DNA from: Mansonella perstans
Lineage: Eukaryota > Nematoda > Chromadorea > Rhabditida > Onchocercidae
Reading direction: 5' to 3'
DNA length: 64,000 bases
Assembly: GCA_037074765.1 (NCBI GenBank)
Contig: JBAMDO010000219.1
Location: 24,758-88,757, forward strand
Shown in pieces: positions 50,407-60,433 of this stretch; positions within the stretch are counted from its first letter, which is position 1; every line of letters begins with the position of its first letter. The notes below the pieces were generated by a model that ran no database searches, was not told where the DNA came from, and saw nothing but the letters and a program-made list of their open reading frames with translations. The translations under genes and the position numbers were made by a program.

Positions 50407-52234
50407 ATGTATCGGTTAATAAGCGCATTGATGGTACTTATCAGTGTTGCTGATGCAATTCCAGTTGATAACGGTGTAGAAGGTGAACCAGAAATTGAAT
50501 GTGGTCCAACATCAATTACTGTTAATTTTAATACTCGAAATCCATTTGAAGGTATTAATCGTTTAATTATTTTTTTAATGAAATTTTTTGAAAAACTTCA
50601 TAATTTATAATCAAAACGATTTTATGAATTTTTTGTGCATATATTAATAAGAAAAACAAAAAAAAGAGCGTCCAATTCCTAATGTAATGTAAAAAAAAGG
50701 ATTAACGTTGTAAATTCCAAATTTTAAAATTCTTTATTCCAGGACATGTATACGTAAAAGGATTGTACGATCAACAAGGATGTCGTAATGATGAAGGTGG
50801 TCGACAGGTAGCTGGAATTGAGCTTCCATTTGATTCATGTAATGTAGCTAGAACACGATCATTGAATCCACGTGGTATTTTTGTCACAACAACTGTTGTC
50901 ATTTCATTTCATCCACTGTTTGTTACAAAAGTTGATCGTGCTTATCGGATACAATGCTTCTATATGGAAGCCGATAAAACGGTCAGCACACAAATTGAAG
51001 TGTCCGAAATGACAACTGCATTTGCAACACAGGTTGTACCGATGCCTGTATGCCGATATGAGGTATTTGAACATTTCTCTAATATTTATTAATTTGAATT
51101 TAAATTTCTATCAATTAATTAACTAAATTTTCATCAATTCTATAAAACATTCCTAATAAACTGTAGAGTTTTTTTTTTTTTTCTCATTTTCTAGATCCTT
51201 GATGGTGGACCATCAGGCCAACCAGTTCAATTTGGAGTCATTGGACAACCAGTATATCACAAATGGACATGTGATTCGGAAACTGTTGATACATTCTGTG
51301 CGGTGGTACATTCATGTTTTGTTGATGACGGTAATGGTGATAAAGTAGAACTATTAAATGCAGATGGTTGTGCTTTGGATAAATTCCTTCTCAACAATTT
51401 AGAATATCCAACAGGTAAAAATGATTCATTAATTTATTGGTTAAGATATGAATTTATGATTTCCATTTAATTAATTAATTCTCCCAGAAAAAAAGTTCTT
51501 TTTTTTGCAGATTTAATGGCTGGACAAGAAGCACACGTATACAAATATGCCGATCGATCACAACTTTTCTATCAATGTCAAATTAGTATAACAATTAAGG
51601 AGCCAAATAGTGAATGTCAACGACCGCAATGTGCTGAACCACAAGGTTTTGGTGCAATTAAAACCGGAAATGCTGTTGCAGCTGCTTCACGACAAGCTGC
51701 TGCATTTAGGGTATTGAAAAAGCGTGATGTAAGTAATGAAAATACCATTGATGTACGTACAGATCTGAGCGCATTGGATATTAATGAAGAGGTTTGTTAA
51801 TATTAATTAATTATTTTAAAAAAAAATTTTATTCAGTTCAAGAATAAAAAAATCTGTTAATTCATCTTAATCAAAGATATATTCTTAATTACATTTCACT
51901 TCGAACATCTTTTTAAAATTAAATATTTTAGGTCGTTTCTCCATTGCTTAGTTTTACTAAATTATATTTAACCGTTATTTGATTATTGTTTAAAATTTTT
52001 TTCTGCGAATTTTAGTTTGGTTCATTACCGGATGCATTACGTCACCAATCAGTATCACCATTATCACTGCTGGAGCAGAATAATGGTCAACCTGTAATTA
52101 TTGCAACAACCAGCCAAGGTATTTGTATGTCAGTAACCGGTTTTGCAGTTGCCGGTATGCTAACATTTATCATCCTTTCGGCTGCTACATTTGTTGCAAT
52201 CACAATATCGCGATCACATTCTGCTAAGGCATAA
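50407..52234 (+). CDS. cut-1: Cuticlin-1-type ZP-domain protein, copy B (5 exons)
   Basis: Exons 50407-50551, 50743-51062, 51195-51414, 51511-51791, 52016-52234; 394 aa. Signal peptide MYRLISALMVLISVADA, then the mature start IPVDNGVEGEPEIECGP, which is nearly the textbook CUT-1 sequence. The ZP/CUT domain carries [35 protein letters not shown] and [19 protein letters not shown]. Exon 4 has a basic VLKKRD segment at the position expected for proprotein cleavage. The C-terminal membrane segment (about 363-386) is followed by a short basic tail. Compared with copy A, this one is closer to canonical CUT-1 and has an Ala-rich linker (AVAAASRQAAA). Expected role: structural cuticle component made by seam or hypodermal cells, a family property not visible here. 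The symbol cut-1 is the best guess among close paralogues. Confidence 0.93.
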
Positions 52235-53029
52235 ACTATGATTACGACTTTTTTTTGTTAGTCTTTCTAATTTGACAATATCACTACAATGTATATATCC
52301 AAGGATAGTTAATCCATAAAACGGATTCATTGTATCAGTAATCAATCCACGGATTCATTGTATCAACAAATTCATTCTATTTCATTTCTTTTTTCCTCTG
52401 CTTTTTCCCATTCTCTCTCTTATCATATCATATGCTACATTCTCTTTCTTTCCTCTTTTTTTTTTTTTTAATATTGTATTAATTATGAATATGTATAATT
52501 GTCTAGAACAAAAAATTTCTCAATCTTCCAATTAATCTCAGAAAGTTTAAAAATTCCTTTCCTTTTTTTTTCTTCCATTTTTTTTCCACGTTTTTATTGT
52601 TATTTAAATTAAGTAGGATTTTGCTCATTTTCTTGAAGAATAAAAATGAAAATAAAATTAAAAAAATTTTTTTTGAAAATATTTTTCTAGTTTTTTTCTT
52701 CTTCATATTATTAGTTTCATCATTCTTAATTTTAAGTATGCGTTATACAGTAGACTCTATGAGTCATTTGTTTTTGATTATATATACCTATGATAAAATG
52801 ATTTTTAAAAGTTTGATAATATTAATGGTGATAATTTTTGCTTGTTGATAAATAAACAATGTTAATTAGCAATAAATTATGATTAGTACTACTACTGTTG
52901 CTACTGCTATTTACCAAAGCACTATTGTTATAATCACAATTTTTTTTACTAGTATCACCAAAAAAAAATAAGATCAAAAAAAAACAATAAGGCTAGATAG
53001 AAAAGAAAACTGAGATAAAAAAAAACCAA

Positions 53030-53460
53030 TAATAATAACAACATTAACAACAACGAAAACAACAGCAACAATGAAAACAACAATAACAACGAAAACAACA
53101 CAACAACAGCAATAACAATACAAAAAATAACAAAAACAGCAACAACAACAAAATCAACAATGACAATAAAAACAGCACCAACAACAATATACATCAATAA
53201 CAACAATAACAAAAGCAACAACAAAAACAATACGATCAACAAAACAATACGATCAACAAAAAACAACAGTACCAACGACAACAAACAATAACATCAATAA
53301 CAACGACAACAACAGATAAGCAACAACGCTAGCAACAACAAACAACAACAACAAACAACAACAACAAACAACAACAACAAACAACAACAACAAACAACAA
53401 CAACAAATAACAACAATTAAAAATCACAACAAACAACAAAAACAAACAATAATAGCAATA
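53030..53460. repeat. CAA/AAC-rich satellite-like tract (about 430 bp)
   Basis: Nearly pure A+C on the plus strand. It includes an orderly array at 53328-53406 of CAACAAACAACAA units and a doubled CAATACGATCAACAAAA near 53228-53262. It creates false Leu/Val-rich frames on the minus strand. Confidence 0.9.
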
Positions 53461-54630
53461 ACTTCAGGCTATTTGTCATGCGAAGCGATTTTGTTTTGGT
53501 TCTAAATTTTGTTGTTTGAAAAAGAATTAGAAATTTCCATGAATATTTTGCTAGAATGCCACACAGTTCTGCAACAAAATTAATTAATTTTTAAATGCTT
53601 TAATTTGGAAATCAACTAACAGAGATTTCATAACTTTGTATTTTTCTTTTTCCTTTCCTCTCTCCTTTTCTCTTTCTTTCCATTTAAAGAAATTAACAAG
53701 AAACTGTTAAAATTTTTTTAATTTCTAAATCATTTTTTGTTCATTTTTACCTTATTTGTTTTATTTTATTTGAACAATTAAAATTATTTGAATAAAAAAT
53801 ATCTGAATATGCTGAAGTAATTTACTGTACCAATTATATTTTATCATATTGCATACGGTAGCTCTTCTTCTCTCTGTCTCTCTCCCTTTATTCATTCGAT
53901 TCATTTTACAATAAAAAACATCAGTTATTTTTCATTTCTGATTTAAACAAAATTAAATAATTAATAATGAATAAACGATGATCAAAAAAATAATTTTTTT
54001 TATCACATTCTTCTTAAAAATCATTTCATCTTATTTCAATTTCAAATTTTTGTTCTTTCGATTTTCTCCATAATTGTTATTTCACGGAATATTTCTTTGT
54101 CAGTACTGTAGTTATTATTGTCATTATTATCATTGTTATTTTATATCAGCCAATCAATCGAGTCATTCATTCATACTTAATTATTTTACTCACTCATTCA
54201 TTTAGTCAGCTTGAACATTTTTTAACTGTGCTAAAATTTGATCCAGTCGCATCGCTGTTTTTCTCACTCTTCATTTTGTCATCAGTTTCTTATGAATTGC
54301 TATCTTATCATGCAATGATAATAACACAGTTATCACTAATTTATAAGATTTCTCTTTTTTTTGAGGAGGAGGTATCAAATTTTATGGACAAAAGAAGTGA
54401 CTGGTATGAACAGACACAGTATTCTGTTGGAAATTGTTAAATTAATTTTCATTTAAAAAACAACTGTGTTGTAAATCTTTTTAAAATTAAACTGTTATTA
54501 ATTTACTTCCTCATCTTTCTTTATTTATTCAGAAAAAAACGAAAAAAATTTGAAGATTTCAAATTTTTTTTTCTTTCATTCATTATTTATTTATTAAATT
54601 TGCCGAATTAAAAATTATGATGATCATTCA

Positions 54631-54774
54631 CAACAATGACAACAGCAACAACAACAACAACAACAATAACGACAACAATAACAACAATAGCAACAAAACC
54701 AACTACAGTAATAAGATGACAACAAAACAGCGGCAACAACGACAACAATAGCAGCAATAGCAACAACGGTAACA
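54631..54774. repeat. Second CAA-rich tract
   Basis: About 145 bp of CAA, CGA and CAG trinucleotides on the plus strand, with the same strand bias as the tract at 53030. Confidence 0.85.
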
Positions 54775-56588
54775 AGGGAAAATGAAATTTTGCATCCAAT
54801 TTTACTTTTAAAATTTGATCTTTTGTCGTTTTATCCTTTTCGTTAATAGTTTGAAGAAAGAGAGAGATAGGAGAGAGCGAAAATCTGAGCAAAGCACGTT
54901 ACAATAGAAAAAAATTTCATTCATAGAAAAAGATGTAAAGATTAAATTCATTGATGATATTTTGTATTTATACTTTCTTTAATGTTAATTCATTTTGTAT
55001 GATTTGAATTAAACGATCATTTTTGTAAAAAATATAAATCAAATTTTGACCACACGCAAAAGTAAGTGGAAGAAATTTAAAAAGGAACTAAAAAATTTAT
55101 TATGATTGAAATATTTTTTTCAGCATCACAGATCCCGGAATTACTCAAACACAGGTGATGAACGACAATTTGATTAAAATGCAATGGATGCATCTCTACG
55201 AGATACAGTCATATCACTAATTGTTATTTAGCCGTTGGCAGTATTTAAAATTAATTTGAAAACATCTTCGATCTCATCATTGTCATTGAAATCTTTCACT
55301 GGTCACAAAATGGTATTAAAAAGAAAGTGAGAAGAATGAAAGTAAAATTTAATTCAATTCAAATTATCGTCTTTTTTTTTATCTTCAATGAGAAAGAATG
55401 GAAAATGAAAAGACAAGAAGAGGATGGCATTCCATCGGATAACACTGCATTGATGAAAATACCATTCATTGTAAAATATTTCGTAAAAAATAATAAAATC
55501 ATGCAGGAATTAAATTTCAGGTTACTTACACTTTAATATGAATCAAAAATTATGGTAAACATTTAATCACGCAAATGATTAATGAATTCCGACATTTAAT
55601 TCTCATTACTCTTTTTACTTTTTTTTTCTATTATTATTTTTTACTTTGTTTTTATTATTATCTCTGCTTTGCTTTTATTAAAATAACAATAATTGTTAAT
55701 TATTTGCAAATTAATTACTGTTGTTATTATTCTTTTTTTTGACAAGCGAACTTAGTTATATCAAGAATTATTATAAAATGATAAAGCAGTTAATTATATA
55801 TATATAAGTAATCAATGAATTTCAGTAATTTTTGCTACATTAAAAATTATTATCATTGAGCATTCACATTTGTCAGTCATTCATTTAATCGATCGAATCA
55901 TTCATACATATTGATTGCGTTAAAAATTACGATAAATTGATAAGACATTTAATTATATTTAGGTATAATCACTAGGTTACAGATTAGTCTCACATCATTT
56001 CATCAGTTGTTTCATATACTAGTGATGCAACATGGTTGTATTATTTCACTTTTGAAATTAATTTTAATCAAATTTTATTGATATAGGAAGTTTTATTAGT
56101 CTTGTAACTTTGATCTTTAGTCTGCTACTAAAATATAGCGTAGTTAATATGCAATACGAATTAATTGTAAAAGTACTATCATGCTTTTCTTGGTGTTCTT
56201 TTCTAACTCTTATTTGAGACTTACTAATGCCTTAAGTGTTTAGTAACGTTTATTTAAGACTTATTCTTGGTACTGCATAATGAAAATAGTGATAAAAATA
56301 ATAAGTAACTTTACTATGTAATGAAAATAATATGAAATTGATGCCTAATTTGTTTTTTGTTAGCATTATGGAATAAATGAATTGTAGTAATAGTTAATGG
56401 TTTTAGCGTCACTGAAGAATTTACTATGAGTGAAGTGTGTTTTTAAAAGTAAGTGAGAGAAGTTTTAAGTAATTCAGATATCGATGGAACAAATATCTGC
56501 AATTAATGCTTAATGTTAAAGATTGAAAAATAAATGAAATCGAGTATTGTTAATGCAGGTGTGCAATTGTAGCACAGATTAGTGAAAT

Positions 56589-56629
56589 ATTATATAAATC
56601 GAACATTGCAAATGTTCGATTTATATAAT
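56589..56629. other. 19-bp perfect inverted repeat over the nsun-5 start codon
   Basis: Arm 56589-56607 and arm 56611-56629 are exact reverse complements, separated by GCA. The ATG (56612-56614) lies at the beginning of the 3' arm (AATGTTCGATTTATATAAT). In RNA this would be a 19-bp stem with a 3-nt loop. Confidence 0.9.
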
Positions 56630-59600
56630 GAAGCGGGAAAAGTTGTAAAAAAGGCTTTAAACAAGGAAAAGAATATTCGAACTGCAATTTATGCAAGTAA
56701 ATTTAAGGTGAGTTTAATTTATTAGTTTCCTTTACAGCCATGTAAATAACTTTCTTTTTTTTTTTGTTACATTTTTTGAAGTTGAATTTAACTCCTAGAA
56801 CAAGAAACAGTTATTGCGTTTATGCTGTGAGACGCTGCGTTTTCGAAATTGTTTGGATAGAATATTGGAAGTTAAAGAATTGCGTGATTTGCTAACAAAA
56901 CAGCATTTTGATCGTTACTTGTTGTATGTGTTATTATATGATCACATTTTTGGTCAAGGATTGAGCAAAGCTAAAAAAATTTATTCAAATGCTATTTTGC
57001 AACATGCTGCTTGTATTGATCAACAAGTTAGTCATATCAATTTTTTTTCTTTTTATTTTTTATTATGATCAGATTTTCCATCACAGGAGTAACTAGCATT
57101 ATTTCAACTAACAGCATTTTTACAATCTATATAATCAGCTTCCTTTCAAACTATAAAGATAATATTAATGCAGATTAAACACATTAAACATTAAACACGA
57201 AAATAATTTGAAGAGCTTTTTTAGTCTGTTTAGTTAGTGTTTGACTGCGTTTTTGCTTGGATTCAAACAATGATTCTTTTTAAGATGGAAACGATGAAAG
57301 ATATGATTGAAAAAGCGAAAGGACATGTTGCACAAGCTTCATCAATTACTGAAAATCCGAGATATGCCAGAGTGAACACCTTAAAATGGTCTTTTGATGA
57401 AGCATTGCAAAGTAATTTTTTTGTTTTCATGACATTCAGATTTAGTATTTGTTTCAGTTTAAGGGAATCATTTTAGCTTTGCAAGATGAAGGATGGAATA
57501 TTTTGAATTTGGATCCTCAGGAAGATGATAACTGGTATAAGACTGCAATTAGTTCGATGCTGAAAGATCAAATTTACATTGATTGTCATGTTAATGAATT
57601 GCTTGTCTTTCCTGCAAATGCTGATTTACACCAACATTGGATGGTTACATCTGGATATTTGTTATTGCAAGACAAAGTATACTTTTATTATTTTGAAATT
57701 TGTCAAAAGCATCATTTATGATTTACACAATTTATTTATTATGATTTTCGTTTTGTTTTGTCAATTTTATTTTCATCAAAGAAGTCAATCTGCTAGTTCT
57801 TGACCTACTGATAATATGCCGTATGACATTAATGCTCCGCAGTTAGGCTTAGAACCTCGAATTTGTTGGTCTGATTGATTAAAACATTCTGAATTAGGTT
57901 TGCTTAGCCTAATTACAAACTCGACAATAGTTTTCGAGGGGACTGTGTTTTTTCTTCCTTATTATAAAGTTATTGCCATTAACTCCCCATGGTTAGTTAT
58001 TCGAGTTGAATTGTGTCCAAATACTGATAATTCAACACGTTTAGGCGAGCTGTTTGTCAAGTCTGGTTTTAAATCCAAAAGCAGGAACTTACATTTTTGA
58101 TATTTGTGCAGCACCTGGTATGAAAACTACACACCTTGCAGCACTGGTTCAAAATAAAGGGTAAAGATTTTTTAATGCCTTATAAGTTCGATTAAGTGGG
58201 TTTACATTTTATAAACTGATCAGATGAAGTTCATAGGTGACCGATCCACTTCGTGGATGATATTCATTGTTCATTTGTGCTTTCAGCAAGATTTGGGCAA
58301 TCGACAAAGCATGTGATCGGGTTAAAACGTTACGTACAATGGTCGAGAAAGCTGGAGCACTCAATGTTAGCATATGCTGTGGAGATTTTCTTCGTACCGA
58401 TGTAACAAATAAGATATTTAATAAGGTACATTTGATTTTTACTATTGAATTTATTTAAAGAGTTGAAATTCCTTACTGTTGTCAATAAATATGGAATCTA
58501 AGCAGATCATACTGCAATTTGTTAGGTCCCATCATGTTTTTTTTATTGCTTGCTTATTTTACTGTCAGGTTATCATCAAAACTTCCTATAGTAAATACGA
58601 TTCTTCATTATTCTTCCGTTAGAGGCTTGTGATCCTGGCCAAGGAAAATTCATTGCTCATTTATCCTTTTTTTGATTATTTCACTTCTAACATAAATCCA
58701 TTAAAAGGTGCGGTATGCATTATTGGATCCACCATGTAGTGGGTCAGGAATCGTGAAACGTATGGATCAGCTGATCGATGGGAAAGAAATAAATGCCAGT
58801 CGTTTAAGATCTTTATCAAATCTGCAGGTAGAATAATTCATTATTATATCTTTGATTTGATTTGTAAGGTTTGTCGAGGTATTTATAATTGGAATTTTTA
58901 TTAGTACGGATGTGATCCATTGTAAATCCTCTCACCAATTTATTGTAGGGTTTCACAGTGCATTTTAATTGTTCTCTACTAAAATTTTGAAGATTTTATA
59001 ATTTCATGCATTAAGATCTTAGTGAAGATTGCAAAATCATTTGATTAAGATCATCAAGATCATTTGAAGCTCATCTATGTTGTCATTCATATATTTGTTG
59101 GTGAATTAGGCGGAGCATGATTTCCCGGTTTTAGGCTATGCTTTTGAAACATGCGATGGGATTACCAAATTTAAAAAAAATCGTCTATTCAACATGTTCA
59201 ATTTATGAGGAGGAAAACGAGCAAGTTATTGAGGAGGTTTGCAATGATTTTGCTTCTTTAGATTCCTCTTCCCTAAGCATAATTTCCTTTTGGAAAAAAA
59301 CTACGAGCAGGTTTTTTTTTTTTTTTATTTTCAGAAGAATTGGAGATTTGTTTTTTTGCGAAGTTTTTAATGCGATGCAAAATAATGGGAAAACAGTTTT
59401 ACTCTCAGATCACAAATGTTTACCTTTCATATTAAAGAAGTTGTGCTTATGGTACATTTTCCAGGTCCTTAACGACGAATTTGTACGGACGCAATTCAAA
59501 CTGATAAAGGCAATGCCGGAATGGCCGCATCGTGGAAGAGCAAACTATTCATTTGGCAATATGTGCCTGCGAGCATTACCAGAAATTGACCTAACTAACG

Positions 59601-59638
59601 GATTTTTTGTTGCTGTTTTTAAAAGTCGGAAACTGTAG
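56612..59638 (+). CDS. nsun-5: NSUN5-type rRNA cytosine-5 methyltransferase (9 exons)
   Basis: NSUN5/Rcm1 methylates one cytosine of the large-subunit rRNA in the nucleolus, using SAM. Exons: 56612-56707, 56799-57026, 57285-57411, 57477-57676, 58045-58160, 58287-58425, 58708-58827, 59135-59236, 59465-59638; 433 aa (human about 430). Visible: N-terminal [46 protein letters not shown]-binding [14 protein letters not shown] (from D236); motif [10 protein letters not shown] with C312; motif [14 protein letters not shown] with catalytic C363; and the C-terminal [12 protein letters not shown] and GFFVAVFK. All key residues are present. Exon 4 must start at 57477 (TTTTAG|CT); the nearer CAG acceptor breaks the frame. 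The last intron is stop-free and in frame. Confidence 0.94.
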
Positions 59639-59912
59639 CAAATCATGGACGCAAAATTGTTCTTTGATTCATTATTGTTAAGAAAGCTTTTTTTTTGAAT
59701 TATTGAATTGGTTTCTTCGTCTTCGATCAGTGTGTTAAGCAGACGAGATATCGTTGAGAAAAACATAAAAATGAATGAATTTTGATTAAATTGTAGAGTA
59801 TAAGATTGTGGAAGTGTTCTGACTCTTGAAATTAAAATTTAGGTAATTTGTTCATCGAAGTGATTGCAGATTTTATTGTCGGCAATTTCGATTCTATTTT
59901 TGTTCTTATTGT

Positions 59913-59918
59913 AATAAA
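59913..59918 (+). terminator. Candidate polyadenylation signal of nsun-5
   Basis: AATAAA about 275 nt after the stop codon and before the next gene. It is the first good match downstream of the stop in this strand. Confidence 0.4.
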
Positions 59919-60180
59919 ATTGGTTTTGATTTATACTTATTTTATTACAATATCAACTGTATTTCAAAGAAAGCTTGTATGCTGCTTATACCTCATCATT
60001 TTCTTCATATTTGCCAGCTGAGCTTTTTTTTGGAATTACAAAATTATTGATGGTTTGAATTTGAAAAATCACGAAGTTATATATAAGCTAAGTGTTAGGC
60101 AAAAAGTTGTATAAGTATCTCTTTTTAATTGAAAAATTAACTCCTGAATTTGTCAAAGGTTAATTTATTTTTTCTTTTAT

Positions 60181-60182
60181 AG
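60181..60182 (+). promoter_or_regulatory. Candidate trans-splice acceptor of the UPF0729 gene
   Basis: A T-rich tract ending TTTCTTTTATAG lies 29 nt before the ATG at 60212. With nsun-5 ending 574 nt upstream on the same strand, this could be an SL acceptor of an operon-like downstream gene, or of a gene with its own promoter. Confidence 0.45.
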
Positions 60183-60211
60183 ATATAAGAAGACAGGGAA
60201 ATTTGTCAAAC

Positions 60212-60433
60212 ATGGTTTGTGTGCCATGTATATTGCTACCTATTATTTTGGCGATATACATTAAATTTATTCAGCCAATCATATTCCGGTTATTACCTGA
60301 ATCATGGAAGACAACATTTGATGCAATGCTATATCCAACATGTCAGATTCCTTCAACATCTTGTCAAGATAATGCTGCTGCAGTAGACAAAGTATCCGAT
60401 GTTCATGGCCAAGAGAATGAAAAGTTCGATTGA
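60212..60433 (+). CDS. UPF0729 (C18orf32-like) small membrane protein
   Basis: A single exon of 73 aa. It begins MVCVPCILLPIILAIYIKFI, matching the conserved start of the UPF0729 family (MVCIPCxxxPxxLxIYxxFxxP in animal members). The N-terminal 25-30 residues are hydrophobic and likely sit in or on a membrane; the Cys pair could be lipid-modified. The rest is polar and poorly conserved. The molecular function of the family is not well settled; the human member has been linked to NF-kappaB signalling and ER or lipid-droplet localisation. The start is the ATG giving MVC; an upstream in-frame TTG is not used. It lies 574 nt downstream of nsun-5 on the same strand. Confidence 0.82.
   Translation: MVCVPCILLPIILAIYIKFIQPIIFRLLPESWKTTFDAMLYPTCQIPSTSCQDNAAAVDKVSDVHGQENEKFD

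Larger units (their letters stand above)
52235..56588. other. Non-coding region between cuticlin B and nsun-5
   Basis: It starts with the copy B 3' UTR, which contains a repeated CGGATTCATTGTATCA (52322 and 52350). Long CAA-rich tracts at 53030-53460 and 54631-54774 follow, then T-rich and CT-rich runs. Short frames at 54228 and 55327 lack splice or family support. Nothing resembling an exon of a known family was seen. Confidence 0.55.

Noticed and set aside
52955..53284. 109-codon Leu/Val-rich frame that looks like a membrane protein
   Set aside because: Antisense reading of the CAA-rich tract; low-complexity artefact. The frame at 54608-54892 is the same case.
57411..57477. Apparent frameshift between nsun-5 exons 3 and 4
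   Set aside because: The obvious CAG acceptor at 57457 breaks the frame, but the next acceptor (TTTTAG|CT, 57477) restores it and gives the spacing expected for the family. No frameshift is needed.
57780..57940. Possible coding exon after the nsun-5 segment ending LLLQDK
   Set aside because: The expected continuation [12 protein letters not shown] is found at 58045 with matching phase, so this is intron.
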